Below, in pieces: positions 37,542 to 48,164 of a DNA stretch of 64,000 nucleotides (within the stretch, counting starts at the first letter, position 1; each line of letters begins with the position of its first letter). Source of the stretch: Lepas anatifera (taxonomy: Eukaryota; Arthropoda; Thecostraca; Lepadidae). Location of the stretch: contig JAOTON010001682.1 in the NCBI GenBank assembly GCA_034440635.1, forward strand, positions 154,501 to 218,500, written 5' to 3'. Under the pieces are notes generated by a model. The model did no database searches, was not told where the DNA came from, and was given only the letters and a program-made list of their open reading frames with translations. A program made the translations under genes and the position numbers.

Positions 37542-38385
37542 TTAACACGCGCATTGACGGGGGCGGGTACCCGCCCCCTCGGGTTTTTCGGAGATAGCAG
37601 AAAAACGGCGGCGCGTAGCGCCGCCGTACTTGGTATACCTTTTCCCTCATCATTTTTACAACTTCTGTGAAAATTTTAAGGTTAGGTCATCTCAGGTCAG
37701 GTCACCATTACAGGTCAAGTGACCCGACCTCAAAAAAGTTTAAGATAGCATAAGTCGGAGCAGGGTGAACTTATCCGATTGAAACTAATATCACATAATG
37801 GCCCCACCGAGTTCTCTAAAATATGTTCCGGTATTTTTGATATCGATGACCTAAGGTCAGGTACGAGGCATGACCTCTCCATTGGAAATACATGGGAAAA
37901 ATGGTTTTTACGGAATAACTCAGTAACGAATGGTGATAGAGCATTTATTTCAGCTGCATTAGACTCGCCTGGGCTTTGCAGTTCTAATGATATGCATTTT
38001 ATATAATTTGACCCTGACCTGACCTCAGGTCAGGTCAAATCCTTGATTTGACCTAGCAAGGTCAAATTATATATCATTCGATTCGGCTTGCTAAGAGGAT
38101 TCATATAGTTCAAGTCGTTTTGCTCTATCTTTACTTGTTCAGATTTGATGGCCGAAAAACTGAATTTACATGTTATCCCTATGACGGGCATGTTTTGACC
38201 TCTCGTGACCTTAAATGTGACCTGACAAAAAAATGGTTCAAATGTTTTCGATGGAGAAGTGGATGGGCAGCCCAACGCCGTTTACCGTTTTTCGCTACCT
38301 ACCGTGGTTCTCGAGATCTTAGGGGGGCGGGTACCCGCCCCCGTCAATGCGAAGGTGGCTCAGACCCCGTCAATGCGCGTGTTAA
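37542..38385 (+). mobile_element. AGGTCA-rich TTAA element B, intact ends
   Basis: TTAA at 37542-37545 and 38382-38385. The left terminus is CACGCGCATTGACG followed by the perfect palindrome GGGGGCGGGTACCCGCCCCC. The right terminus has the same palindrome, then CGTCAATGCGAAGGTGGCTC and a second GTCAATGCGCGTG. A 10-bp-stem hairpin with a GTA loop lies at 37605-37627. At 38012-38034 TGACCTGACCT-C-AGGTCAGGTCA forms a symmetric cluster of half-sites. The element is 844 bp and non-coding. Confidence 0.9.
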
Positions 38386-39736
38386 GAAACAATATTGTAC
38401 CACTAAGGTTATGATTGAATTGAATGTGGCTGTATTCAATCATCAGTGCTGTGACCGCATTCTTACACTCAGAAACGTAATAATGTACTCATCCAGAGAA
38501 CTATATAAACAATAATTCACACTATAAAAACTTATTAAAGCAAAAACAAGCGAAATAGTGTCATTGGCGGATGCATCAAATTTCAAATAAAATCCTGTGG
38601 ACCAATGGATCGGTCATGATCGTCGCTTTGATTCAGAGCTGTAGCATTGCTCATTAAATTATTCACAATACGAAACAAAATGCATTCACTCAAAACACCT
38701 CTCGTAGTTACCCAGATATTCCAAGAAAATGCTGTGGAGAATTTGGGTGGAATGCCACCATTAATCACGCTTCGAAACTTAAAGTGTAGTTTTCACTTAA
38801 CTGACACGGAACTTAACTATGTACTCCGCGCTAATGTAGCGGCGTTAAGACCACCTTAATATGAACGCTTTTGTTCAGACCCAATCTTGCGGAACGATTA
38901 AGATTGCTTCTGATTTATGAAGGCGAGAGCATCCGTGCTTGGAGATAAGACGGCTTATTAATGTCGTCAGCAAAACAGCACGTGGCGTTACTGGAGAAGA
39001 GGAGTATTATATTTAACTTCTGTCTGGTACAGGCTTTCCATGCTTCGTTTTTGTATATATCGCACTTTTATTTCCTTCTTTAAAATGATAACTTGAGGAA
39101 ATGCTCGCCTCCTGTTGAATTATGGCACACAATTTGCTATGCACCTTCTTTCAAGGTAATTTTTGTCGTAAAGTTACACTGTTACGACTTTGCCGAGGAC
39201 CTTCGCGCTTCACTTCTATCACCAGTGCTGAAACACAACTAACCTAGCGGGCATAGGTAAAACATAGCATTATTCATTTAGCTTTCTTTAGATTTTTATT
39301 CCAGAAAATGTCATATGTAGGACAGTCATTAAGGCCACAAAGAGAGAGTCCATTGGGAGAGTCTACTGATCAGATTGTGGAAACGTTCTACTTTCTCTGT
39401 GCCATTTATCTCATCTGAGGCGTTCTTAACTGCACGTGTCTATCTCTGCGGATGAACAAAGTGTTTATAAATTGGGTTATATTTACATGCAATCTGTCAT
39501 AAGTAATGAAACGTATGCTCATCATGTCAGGAAGTCTGGGATGTCCGAACAAATTACATGTATGATGTTTCAAGAGCGGCTCCTTTACAAATACGAACAG
39601 GTTAAATAAAATCGTTAGAAACGAGCGCAGACACTGGCATAATTATGCAATGTTCAGACAAATTACGAGAATGTCGTGATGAAAACACAAACGGAAAGAG
39701 TTAAACAAAGCTTAGTGGAGTAGCGTAAAGGCGGGT
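38386..39736. other. No gene recognised
   Basis: Intergenic; no exon or transposon end supported. Confidence 0.4.
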
Positions 39737-40541
39737 AAGAGTACGCAGCAGATAAGAGTACGCAGCAGCCGTTTTGGTTACTTAACAACCACTGAGATGG
39801 TGGATACCCTGGTATAAAAAAGCAAGGTCAGTGCCTAGGTTGCACAAAAAATTCAACGAGCCCCTGTTATTTCCGCGGGAGAACAGAGCAAAATAAGTTT
39901 CTGGGCACCCTTGATGTAATATTTCTTAACTAGGTAAACTTGTAGACCATGCTTCTATTATCAAAAGTATTTCATTACGGTCTGTCATCAGTAAGAAAGC
40001 TGAGCTGGGACTGAGCTGCAGGACCGTAGCTCACGCTAAAATGCATACCAACATGTTTATGAAGACTTTCTTCCCAAGGGAGCATGCCCGGCAAGAGTAC
40101 GCAGTAGACCATTGTGCAAGAGCGCGCATGCTTAAGAGATAGGAAAATTTAATTTTCGGTCGGGACAGAGTTTGTAATTCATATTTGGAAAACCAAACGT
40201 TGCAACATTGTTCTTGTATAGTCAGAACGATATCAAATAATACAATCGCCTAGTTTGGCGACAAAAAACTTCGCAACATGGCCTATGCACCTAAAGCATA
40301 GCAGACATCGTTGCGTACTCCAGCCTCCTCTCGTGCGTACTCTTACCGACCCACTCTGGCAAGAGTACGCACGTGACTTTTTACTTTTGATGAGCTCGTG
40401 GCGAGTTCTTTTCTCAGACATCGGGTTGAAACATGGACCATACATAGACAATTCTTCAGGGTAAACAACCACATAAAAATTTTAGCTGTTAGACTTATAG
40501 GAGAACAGTGAAAGCCTATAGAAAGTTAAGTGCGTACTCTT
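39737..40541. repeat. Cluster of AAGAGTACGCA motifs
   Basis: The 11-mer AAGAGTACGCA or its complement occurs at 39737-39747, 39754-39764, 40093-40103, 40334-40344, 40361-40371 and 40531-40541. A one-mismatch copy lies at 40312-40322. The two outermost sites face in opposite directions. This layout fits repeated transposase-binding sites in an undescribed element, but no target duplication is resolved. Confidence 0.6.
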
Positions 40542-42271
40542 GCACGGACTTGCCCTATGTTGCTTTAATAATGGGGTAATATTGAGAAATCAGTATTGCA
40601 GAGCGTACCGAGAAACCATAATTGGCGCATTAAATTTCCCCCAAAGCTCTCTGTATTAAACTTCTGCATACTTTAAAGTTACAAATAAAGGAGGCTATGT
40701 TCAGATTTCGAGCCATGAATGAATCCGTTTACAGCTGGCATCGCATGTCACGTGATAAATGCTAACAAATAGCATGGCTTTGCAACTTTACAGGACGCGA
40801 GAATCCAAGTCAGATGCGTTTCGTGATTACAGGCGATGCTTCGGCCAGCCCAAGCTATAAGAAAAGAGGGGATATCTTTGTTTTCAGGGATTGAGGGTGG
40901 GAACAAAGTGCGGTTTCCTGGTTTTAAGATATGTTTTGTCCATATATAGTCCTTTTTAGAATTTCGAAAGTAGTGGTCTATTCCCATTAAGACGAGACAT
41001 AAGTATAATGTACAATATCCGCAACTTGTAAGTCTTAATTATTGGTCATTGTCTCCTTAACATGGCTTTAGACAAATACGCATGGGAGCTATCCTCGACA
41101 CTTGAGGGTAAAGAGAGGGTTTCAATCCTAAATTAAGTAAGATGGAGGACGAATAACGCTTGCTTTCCCTGGGGCCTCACGAAACTCCAACTGCTGAGGT
41201 CCTATGGTTTCTCCAATATATATTATGTTTGATTACGTACTATGTAGCCTAGCTACATCCCTGCAATATATAAGCAGAATGTATGTCGTGTGAAATAATA
41301 TATCACGTATATTACGTATGTACCCTCCATGGGAGCAGAACGATTATGTATGAATATGACTAAAGATATGTCAGAAGGGATACAATATTTACCAGCAGGA
41401 AATTGAAGCACAGCCATCTGAATAATGTGGCCCAAAATATCCTTCAGGAGGCAGAAGCATACGAAATTGCGAAACAGCCAAATGTACAGTACAACACTTT
41501 TGGACCACACAGAATGACCAGACGTTTAGTGGCCTAATTATGACCTGACATTGGCAGGAGCACCAGATTAGTCGTGTAGCTAGAAATCTTTTAATGGGGA
41601 TGATAGCTTGTTATTCAAAGCCGGCACTGGAGGTCAGCTTCGTATCAGAAGGAAATATCCACCAAAAGAAGGCTAATGCTGTGAACGTCGCCTTATAACC
41701 AGTGTTGATGAGCTACTAGCTGAAGGACTGTTGCTGTAAATAGCTGTAAGCTCTACCTGTAAATGTCGAGTATATCATAAGCTAGGAGCCTATCATGAGA
41801 AATCATCTCTCTATATAGTGCTAAAATTCCAACTCCACGTTTAGCAGGGCACGCTGGTGTAATCAAAACAGAAAGACAATTAACGTTACATTTCGTTATT
41901 CAATATATTACTGCAGCTAAGGACGTTCCCATGAACCGACGTTTCGAGGACTAGAGTCGGTGAAAATCTTTACCGGGTTCTGGTTTGATCATAAATTAAT
42001 TTAGTCAGCGTTACAGTATACACAGTGTCAAAATATCGCATTTCCATTGAGTCCGAATTCGAACCCTAGTAACAAGAGGATTGCTTAAGCAAAAATAGTG
42101 AAAAAATCGTGACGAAGGAAAGGTTCAAGCTCAAAAACGAATACCTCGTAAACTAAGGAGGTGAGAAATCGTCACAGATTACCTTATGTTAGACACTTAT
42201 GTGTCACGTAAGGTCAGTAACATGCATCTTGACATACAAGCAGCATATGCGAATTCTAGACTAAAACTCAC
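40542..42271. other. Intergenic or intronic sequence downstream of the exon at 42272
   Basis: If the exon at 42272-42467 is real, this is its first intron in the minus-strand direction. I found no acceptor-flanked exon here with TGF-beta-like content. Confidence 0.35.
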
Positions 42272-42467
42272 CTTCTATTGGGAAGAGTGCATGGACAGCA
42301 TTTCCTTCTTCTTGCCTTCCCTGTGAAAACTTCTCGTACATTTCTAACAAGAGTGCCGGTGGCTTTCGTTTGCGTGACCCCACGTGACCTGACCTCACCG
42401 CAGACACAATCCAGCAGGTCAAGGTCACAAAAAAGACGAATCTTTTCAACCTAGTAAAAGTTTCCAT
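42272..42467 (-). CDS. First coding exon of a secreted protein, possibly a TGF-beta-family ligand
   Basis: The exon encodes 65 residues plus one base. The ATG at 42467-42465 has a good context (G at -3 and +4), so it is preferred over an upstream in-frame GTG. Residues 1-26 look like a signal peptide: a basic start (TRLKR), then the hydrophobic core FVFFVTLTCWIVSAV. A basic stretch (SRKRK, 31-35) follows. PPALLLEMYEKFSQG (36-50) and NAVHALFP (56-63) resemble the start of BMP/Nodal/GDF-type propeptides, where a PxxMLxLYxxF motif and an NxVRSFxP-like motif occur in this order. The exon ends in GAAG|GTGAGT, a near-consensus splice donor (phase 1). What is seen: signal peptide, motif and donor. 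Family membership is inference from motif order, and the mature cysteine-knot domain was not found in the window. It could be another secreted precursor. Confidence 0.5.
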
Positions 42468-42689
42468 CTCGACTTGTTGGATCACCCGAGCAGGTAGCTG
42501 AAATTCTAGCTCTTGTTCGGATTAGTCTTTCTGAGCTCACGAACTTGCGATTTACCTACGCAGTTTACTAGTTCTTACTGTCTAAAAAGTTGAAATGTTC
42601 AGTGGCCAGCATTTGACGCGTACAATAGATTGTGCTTGACCGTCACCCACGAACTTACATCATCCGTCATTGTCGATTAACTGAAGCTG

Positions 42690-42960
42690 CACACAATGTC
42701 TTCATTTTTACCGACATTCCAGCGTCCACGTAATCACATAGGTAAATCAGCCACAAGTCGTTGTCAAAATCCCGGCAGGTATCAAATAAACACACAACAC
42801 CTTGCCACGCACGCGCTCTCTCTGAACGCACCCCCACCCGACCAACTCGCACAGGCGAACTGGGACAACGACGAACGGCGGCGAGTGCCGTCGAGAGTCG
42901 GGTGCGATCGGCACGACATCTATTGAGCTGCGATGCTAGCGCCCGGGTTTTGCGGCGGTG
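42690..42960. promoter_or_regulatory. CpG-rich stretch upstream of the signal-peptide exon
   Basis: CpG-dense sequence, especially 42800-42960 (CGACGAACGGCGGCGAGTGC and similar), lies 220-490 bp upstream of the minus-strand ATG. Its position fits a promoter or 5' UTR. No TATA box or initiator could be assigned. Confidence 0.3.
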
Positions 42961-43324
42961 AGTCTGAGAATCTTTAGTTCAATGGCTGTGGTATAGTAGC
43001 AGCTTGTGACTGTTTTGGGAGAGAGCGGCTGCAGTTTCAGGCAGGATTTTGAAGAAAGCAAGGTAGAGAAACAGAAAAAATGTATCTTTGTGTCGCAAAT
43101 TCCAGGAATTGTGCGTTTATGATAGAAAACAAGGGAATAATCAAAAGGTGGTGAACTCAGGGATCTCGGTACAAAATAACAATGCATAGTTATTTCTGTT
43201 GAGTAACATGTGAGACTACAGCTGTTTTTTATCTGTGGATATTTATACGATATCGGAGATGTGGCACGGCGCTAGAACTGAACCACGCAAGATTTAGAAG
43301 CTGAAATTAAAAGGTTCGTACTTC

Positions 43325-43396
43325 TGACCCCGACGTGATTTGAACACGCAACCTTCCGATCTGGAGTCGGACGCGCTACCGTTGCGCCACGGAGTC
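43325..43396 (-). tRNA. tRNA-Trp(CCA), array copy 1, canonical
   Basis: The 72-nt gene (position 73 included) folds perfectly. The acceptor GACTCCG pairs with CGGGGTC (one U-G pair). The D arm is GCGC/GCGC, the anticodon stem TCCGA/TCGGA with loop CTCCAGA (anticodon CCA), and the T arm GCGTG/CACGT with loop TTCAAAT. A and B boxes are intact and there is no intron. A T4 terminator on the transcribed strand lies about 12 nt downstream (plus-strand AAAA at 43309-43312). This sequence is the consensus against which the other copies are compared. Confidence 0.95.
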
Positions 43397-44007
43397 GATG
43401 CAACTGAAGAGTTGACTCAGCTGAACAATTCTACTGCTTAGGATAGAACAATTCGTTCAACACTGATAATTTGGTTGGCAAGTTTTGATTTAGTGTTGGC
43501 GATCCACAACATCAGCCGGTTCCGGGTGCTATCCTAGTCATAAGTTTTAGTTTCAGCACAACGTTTCTTTCACGGCCGGGCACAGACAAAATCTTTCGGA
43601 TTTTATTTTTGACCCGACATTGGTTATCAGCGCCTAGAAATGCATCTCATCCGCATAAGTGGACTCAGCAGTTCTGATGGTGGTTGCACATTTTCGGAAA
43701 GAAGCGCCATCCGGACCAGAGAGGCTCCAAATCCTATCGCGGGCGCCGGTGCTTGCGTCCTGGAATTGCCGGAAACGTGTTCATATATAAGTGACGATGA
43801 AACCGTTTGGGTGAAAAGCATCTCAAATTGCTTAAACATCCACGAATTCTGCAGATTAAAAGTACAGTGAGCCTTGAAGCCAAAGAAGAATGCTGGCAAT
43901 ACCCCCATCTACGAAGTTCAACAGCAGTTGCTACGACAAGTTGCCACATATTTATGACGATACCGAAGGCTTAAACACAGAGATGCACTGACAAAAATTC
44001 ACTTCGT
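43397..44007. other. Inter-tRNA spacer, no gene recognised
   Basis: Array spacer with ORFs on both strands (43627-43949) that have no domain. The phrase CATTTATGACGATACCGAAGG recurs in diverged form before other tRNA copies (57300, 59395, 61640). Confidence 0.5.
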
Positions 44008-44079
44008 TGACCCCGACGTGATTTGAACACGCAACCTTCCGATCTGGAGTCGGACGCGCTACCGTTGCGCCACGGAGTC
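44008..44079 (-). tRNA. tRNA-Trp(CCA), array copy 2, canonical
   Basis: Identical to copy 1. The terminator is T5 (plus-strand 43993-43997), 10 nt downstream. Its 5' flank is type 3, shared with copy 8. Confidence 0.95.
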
Positions 44080-44290
44080 GATGGCGAAGTAATAAAATGG
44101 CGGAATCTTTTAACGTATCATGCCTTCACCGACACTTCTGCAAAGCTTTTCGCTCACCCGAAATGCATCTGATCAAGATGACACCTGGTAATCTTGGAAA
44201 CAATGGATACACACCTAGATAATCCAATCGACCATATTTGCCCTAACCTTACAATGTTTCGTTACTGAAAATATCTCCCTGGAAATCATT

Positions 44291-44375
44291 CCAATAGGAA
44301 AAGAGTTGGCGACGACATATGACCCTGGCAGTTGGTGCGTCGATAACCCCCAACAATTATTATTATCATTACGGA
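44291..44375 (+). mobile_element. SINE tail inside a tRNA unit
   Basis: CCAATAGGAAAAGAGTTGGC, then ATGACCCTGGCAGTTGGTGC and an AACAATTATTATTATC tail. The same SINE tail, at the same place in a homologous unit, is at 54789-54875, so insertion preceded that unit duplication. Confidence 0.8.
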
Positions 44376-44753
44376 TAATAATTCAAGTGTAAATGACAGT
44401 GAGAAAATTCAGAGCTAGTTCTATGATTTGGAAAAAATAATTATTTTCTTTGGAGTTTAAAAATATCTTTACTGGATATTAGTATTTCGGTCAGACTGTT
44501 TTAGGTACGATACGTTTGACCTGCCTATAGTTTTAAAAGTTTTTACCGGATTTGAAAATATTTTTGCATCTGGATTGTTTTTGAAATGGGTTGAAATATG
44601 TGACAATTTTTAAGAAAAACTTTGTCCATTAGTTTTTTCAAATGTTAATTTTAAACACAGATTCTGATTGAACATATAAAAAACGTAAAAAAAACCTATC
44701 TTGGTTGCAGTTGAGGCGTAACTTTGTGATAATTGGGTTAGGGGAAGTTCAAC

Positions 44754-45208
44754 TTAAAGGGAATGTGACACCTTCACAACGTGAGTTTAACTGATATAGC
44801 CAAGTTGTAAAGCAGGTTGGAAAACCCGGTACTCTATATTTCATTTGTCTTGGAACTCGATATTTCCGTAGAAAAAAGCTAAAATCTACCGACACCAGAC
44901 CCCTCAGCCCCGCGTGGCCGGCGGCCATTGTTGTGAGCTACTGGTGTGACGACATATGCTGACGTCACGATGAGCATCAGCCAATCGAAGCCCTTGAAGC
45001 GTTTCAAGTATGGTAGTGGTTGTCAGATCGTGACATCATCCACAGGCTGATATTTATTTCTTTTTCTAGAGGAGTATTTTTAAAAACCAAATATTGAGCT
45101 TATTGTACATTTTTCGAGAAAGCGTGAGTGGTTACATTATTTTTGACTAAACGTACGCCTAATAACACTAAATTCCAGGATTTGACCAAGATGCCACATT
45201 CCCTTTAA
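44754..45208. mobile_element. TTAA-flanked MITE, copy 2
   Basis: TTAA at 44754-44757 and 45205-45208 enclose AGGGAATGTGACACCTT and its near inverse (CACATTCCCT). It aligns with 5620-6063. One of the two TGACGTCA palindromes of copy 1 is kept (44960-44967) and the other is mutated. Confidence 0.85.
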
Positions 45209-45746
45209 GTTAAGGGGGAAGTTAACTTTAAGTTTGCGAGTGCATCAAACTTGTATATGCCCATAACTTTGAAGTCATCAACGAATTCTGAAAATCCTTT
45301 TTAATCCGCGTCCGGGGCTATTTTAGAATAAACATAAAATTTCGAACATAAACATTTAAATACCCTAAATAAAAAAGTGCACAATTTTGGTAGACGAAAG
45401 CAGCCCTTACGTCTAGAGGGTATTTTCAAAGCCTGAAACTCGTCTAAACTAAGTTGAAAGAATAGCCAGTGGTAAACACCATTTTTCACCATCACATAGG
45501 TGTTGCAAATAAATATTTGTGTTCAGGCTTTTGCTCTACAAGCTATATTTGCCCCTAATTAGCGTTTGCTTCATTTTGGGGTATTAATTAGTCTGCGTCG
45601 GTGAGCCACATTTTCTCCGACCTCTGGCCAAAGCCCCCGTCTGTAAAGTTTAACATCGGCCACCCACGCCAGTAACCACTTATCTGTTATTATAACGACA
45701 GGCAGAACGTAAACGTAAATATGAACCGCCTAAAAGTACACAACCC
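45209..45746. other. Inter-tRNA spacer
   Basis: Array spacer. It shares GTCTAAACTAAGTTGAAAGA and GACCTCTGGCCAAAGCC phrases with the spacers at 46600-46800 and 56180-56380. No gene seen. Confidence 0.6.
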
Positions 45747-45818
45747 TGACTCCGACGTGATTTGAACACGCAACCTTCCGATCTGGAGTCGGAAGCGCTA
45801 CCGTTGCGCCACGGAGCC
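45747..45818 (-). tRNA. tRNA-Trp(CCA), array copy 3, slightly diverged
   Basis: Three changes from the consensus. G69 to A makes a U4-A69 pair instead of U-G. A2 to G makes a G-U pair with U71. One change next to the D arm turns GCGCG into GCGCT. All stems still close and the boxes are intact. T4 terminator at 45732-45735. Confidence 0.85.
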
Positions 45819-46901
45819 GGTGACAGCAAACCGCAATGGTTGAATAATTTTGACGTTCATGTGGACGGCAGGTTTGATTTATTCCACCATCTATAATTGT
45901 TTTCAGAAATGTAGGGAGATAACTGCGTTTTGTCTTTCTGTGATGACAACGTTTATGTATTTATATTTTAAGAATTCGTACAAAAATTGCAGGTTGTTAG
46001 GTGCAAGTTCAAGTAGGGTCGACCCTACCTGAACTTGTCCAAAATAGATTGTTACGATTAGGATGTGTTATTCATAAATATAAAACAATATATATTCAGA
46101 TATATATATATATAACACTATATTAAAAGTATACTATTATCTTGGTGCCTTGTTGTCGAGACGAAACATTTGATCTACTTATAATTTTCAAAGATATTAC
46201 CAGATCAAACATTATTTGTTGCGTATGGGTTGGTATCAGCCTACCTATGAAATAAGTTGAAATATCTTGAAATTTTGATGAAAAATATTCGACCGATATT
46301 TTATAGCCAAAATTTAATTGCAAACACAGGTTCTGAACGAACGTGTCAGGTAACACCTGAAAACAAACTTTTGCAGCAGTTGAGTTGTAGCTTTGAGAGA
46401 ATTGGGTTATAGGAAAGACCTTTAAGAGTGCGTCCAACCTTTATATGCCTATAACTTAAGAAGTTGTCAACGGATAATTCTTTAATCAACGTCCAAACCT
46501 ATTTCAAAATAATGATTGAAAATAAAAAAGATTACCCACTAGATAAAAATTAACACAATTCTGATTTTTTCAGGCATTTAGAAAGTATTTCTTAAAGCCT
46601 GAAACCCGTCTAAATAAGTCTAAAGAGTATTCGGTAATAAACACTGGCTTTGCATCACATGAGCGTGACAAATAAAGGTTTGTGGTCAGGCTTCTGCTCC
46701 GCAGGCTGTAACTGCCTCTGGGGAACATTCGTTTCATCTCAGGGCATCATTTGATCTGCGTTGGGAAACCAACTTTTTCTGACCTCTGGCCAAAGCCCTC
46801 GTCAGTGAATTTGAACAGTGCTTACTCGCAGCAGTTGCCGCTTACCTGTAATTATACAGAAAGACAGGACGTAAATATGAACCATCTAAAATATTTCGAA
46901 C
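45819..46901. other. Inter-tRNA spacer
   Basis: Type 1 flank at 45840-45910, then AT-rich spacer with a TA microsatellite at about 46096-46113. GTAGGGTCGACCCTACCTGA near 46014 includes a local 14-bp palindrome. No gene seen. Confidence 0.6.
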
Positions 46902-46974
46902 TGACCCCGACGTGATTTGAACACACAACCTTCCGATCTGGAGCCTGACGCGCTACCGTTGCGCTGACCGCGTC
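46902..46974 (-). pseudogene. tRNA-Trp pseudogene, array copy 4
   Basis: The 3' two-thirds are recognisable, with CCA in the anticodon position. The anticodon stem has a mismatch (TCAGG against TCGGA), the T stem is altered, and the acceptor 5' strand is replaced. After GCGC the sequence continues as TGACCGCGTCAAAACTACG, which matches spacer sequence found at 53992. A recombination at the shared GCGC/CGCGTC text probably removed the 5' end. T4 run at 46888-46891. Confidence 0.85.
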
Positions 46975-46985
46975 AAAACTACGTT

Positions 46986-46993
46986 CTTGTAAC
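46986..46993. repeat. Target-site duplication of the outer hAT element, left
   Basis: CTTGTAAC, identical to 52756-52763. Confidence 0.9.
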
Positions 46994-47632
46994 CAGGGGC
47001 GTAGGAACGGTTTGAAAAGTGGGGGGCCAACCTTAGAGGGGGCCCACCTCAAGGGGGCCCATAATTATAGAAAAAATTAGTTAGCTCGTTTGGTGCCAAT
47101 AAGGCACGCATGCACACTAGGATGCCAACGTATGGAAAATTGAGGAGTTAAATTTTGCCCTATGATTTTTATTTGTACCTATTATGATCTAGTAAATCAT
47201 AGTAAAACGCAAAAAAACATTTTTTGGGTTTTTTACCTAGACCCTGTTCAAATACGAAATACATTTTTAAGCTCTTTTGGAGGATTTCAATCATTTTTTA
47301 CCACGAGTGCGTTTCTTATATTTACAAATGTTTAGGCCCTTTTGTCACATTTACAAAATTAAAAACTGTTTAGAAAACTACAATGCTTTGATACCAAACA
47401 GCCTCACTTCGCTATGCCTAATCAACATTTTGCTAATTTAATGACAAAAATGGGAACATTCATTTAAGCTGTTACGGATCCCTTCTTTTCCATCATTAAA
47501 AGATTGATTTAGGTAAAGGCTGATCACAATAAATACGTCTAGCTATATTTCGATGCCTAAAATGCAGAGCTCCAGCATGACTGCAAGTGCAATGTAGGTA
47601 CTTGATGGCCAGCTTTGTGATGCTGTGGAGGT

Positions 47633-47795
47633 GTGGGCGTTGTGATATAGTGGTTAGCAACCTTGCTTTCCACGCGACCAACCCGGGTTTAAGGCACGGC
47701 AGATTCATTGTGCAAGGAGCAATTTGACTCCCAAGAAACCCCTCCCAACAGGGAAAGAGTTGGCGACGCCATATAACCCTGGCATCGAAGGACGT
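47633..47795 (+). mobile_element. SINE within the outer hAT element
   Basis: A-box-like TGATATAGTGGTTAGC (47642-47657), decayed B box GGGTTTAAGGC, then CTCCCAACAGGGAAAGAGTT and GCGACGCCATATAACCCTGG. The body end is truncated after CCCTGGCA. Confidence 0.7.
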
Positions 47796-48045
47796 CACGC
47801 CTTTCGATGGCTCAGGGACGACTGTTGCTCGGCATTTGGTGCGGGGTCCGTATCCGATTCATGCTTTGTGTGGGGATTGATATGGGATGGAGATTGATTG
47901 GGCCAGTTCTCGGGACTCATTTGGAAACACTCGGGTAGTAAGTGCCTTGGCTTTTTTTACAAAGCGCTCCTCCTCCAGAGGCTTGCAGGCAGCGTACTAC
48001 TGAACTTGAACGTTGCCAGACAAGCTATCGGGCCCGTTTGGGGTT

Positions 48046-48144
48046 TCTTGTTCTATATTACAGTTGCTGATATTTTTATATTCGTTGCAGTGGTCCACCT
48101 CAAAAGGGGGCAGTATCCCCTGACCCCCAGTTCCTATGCCTATG
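48046..48144 (+). repeat. Internal duplicate of the outer element's right end
   Basis: ATATTACAGTTGCTGATATT ... GTTCCTATGCCTATG aligns with 52657-52755 (ATATTACAGTTCTTGATATT ... GTTCCTACGCCTATG). Only the 52755 copy is followed by the target duplication. Confidence 0.7.
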
Positions 48145-48164
48145 CCGCCCAGGGGCCGCCAAAT

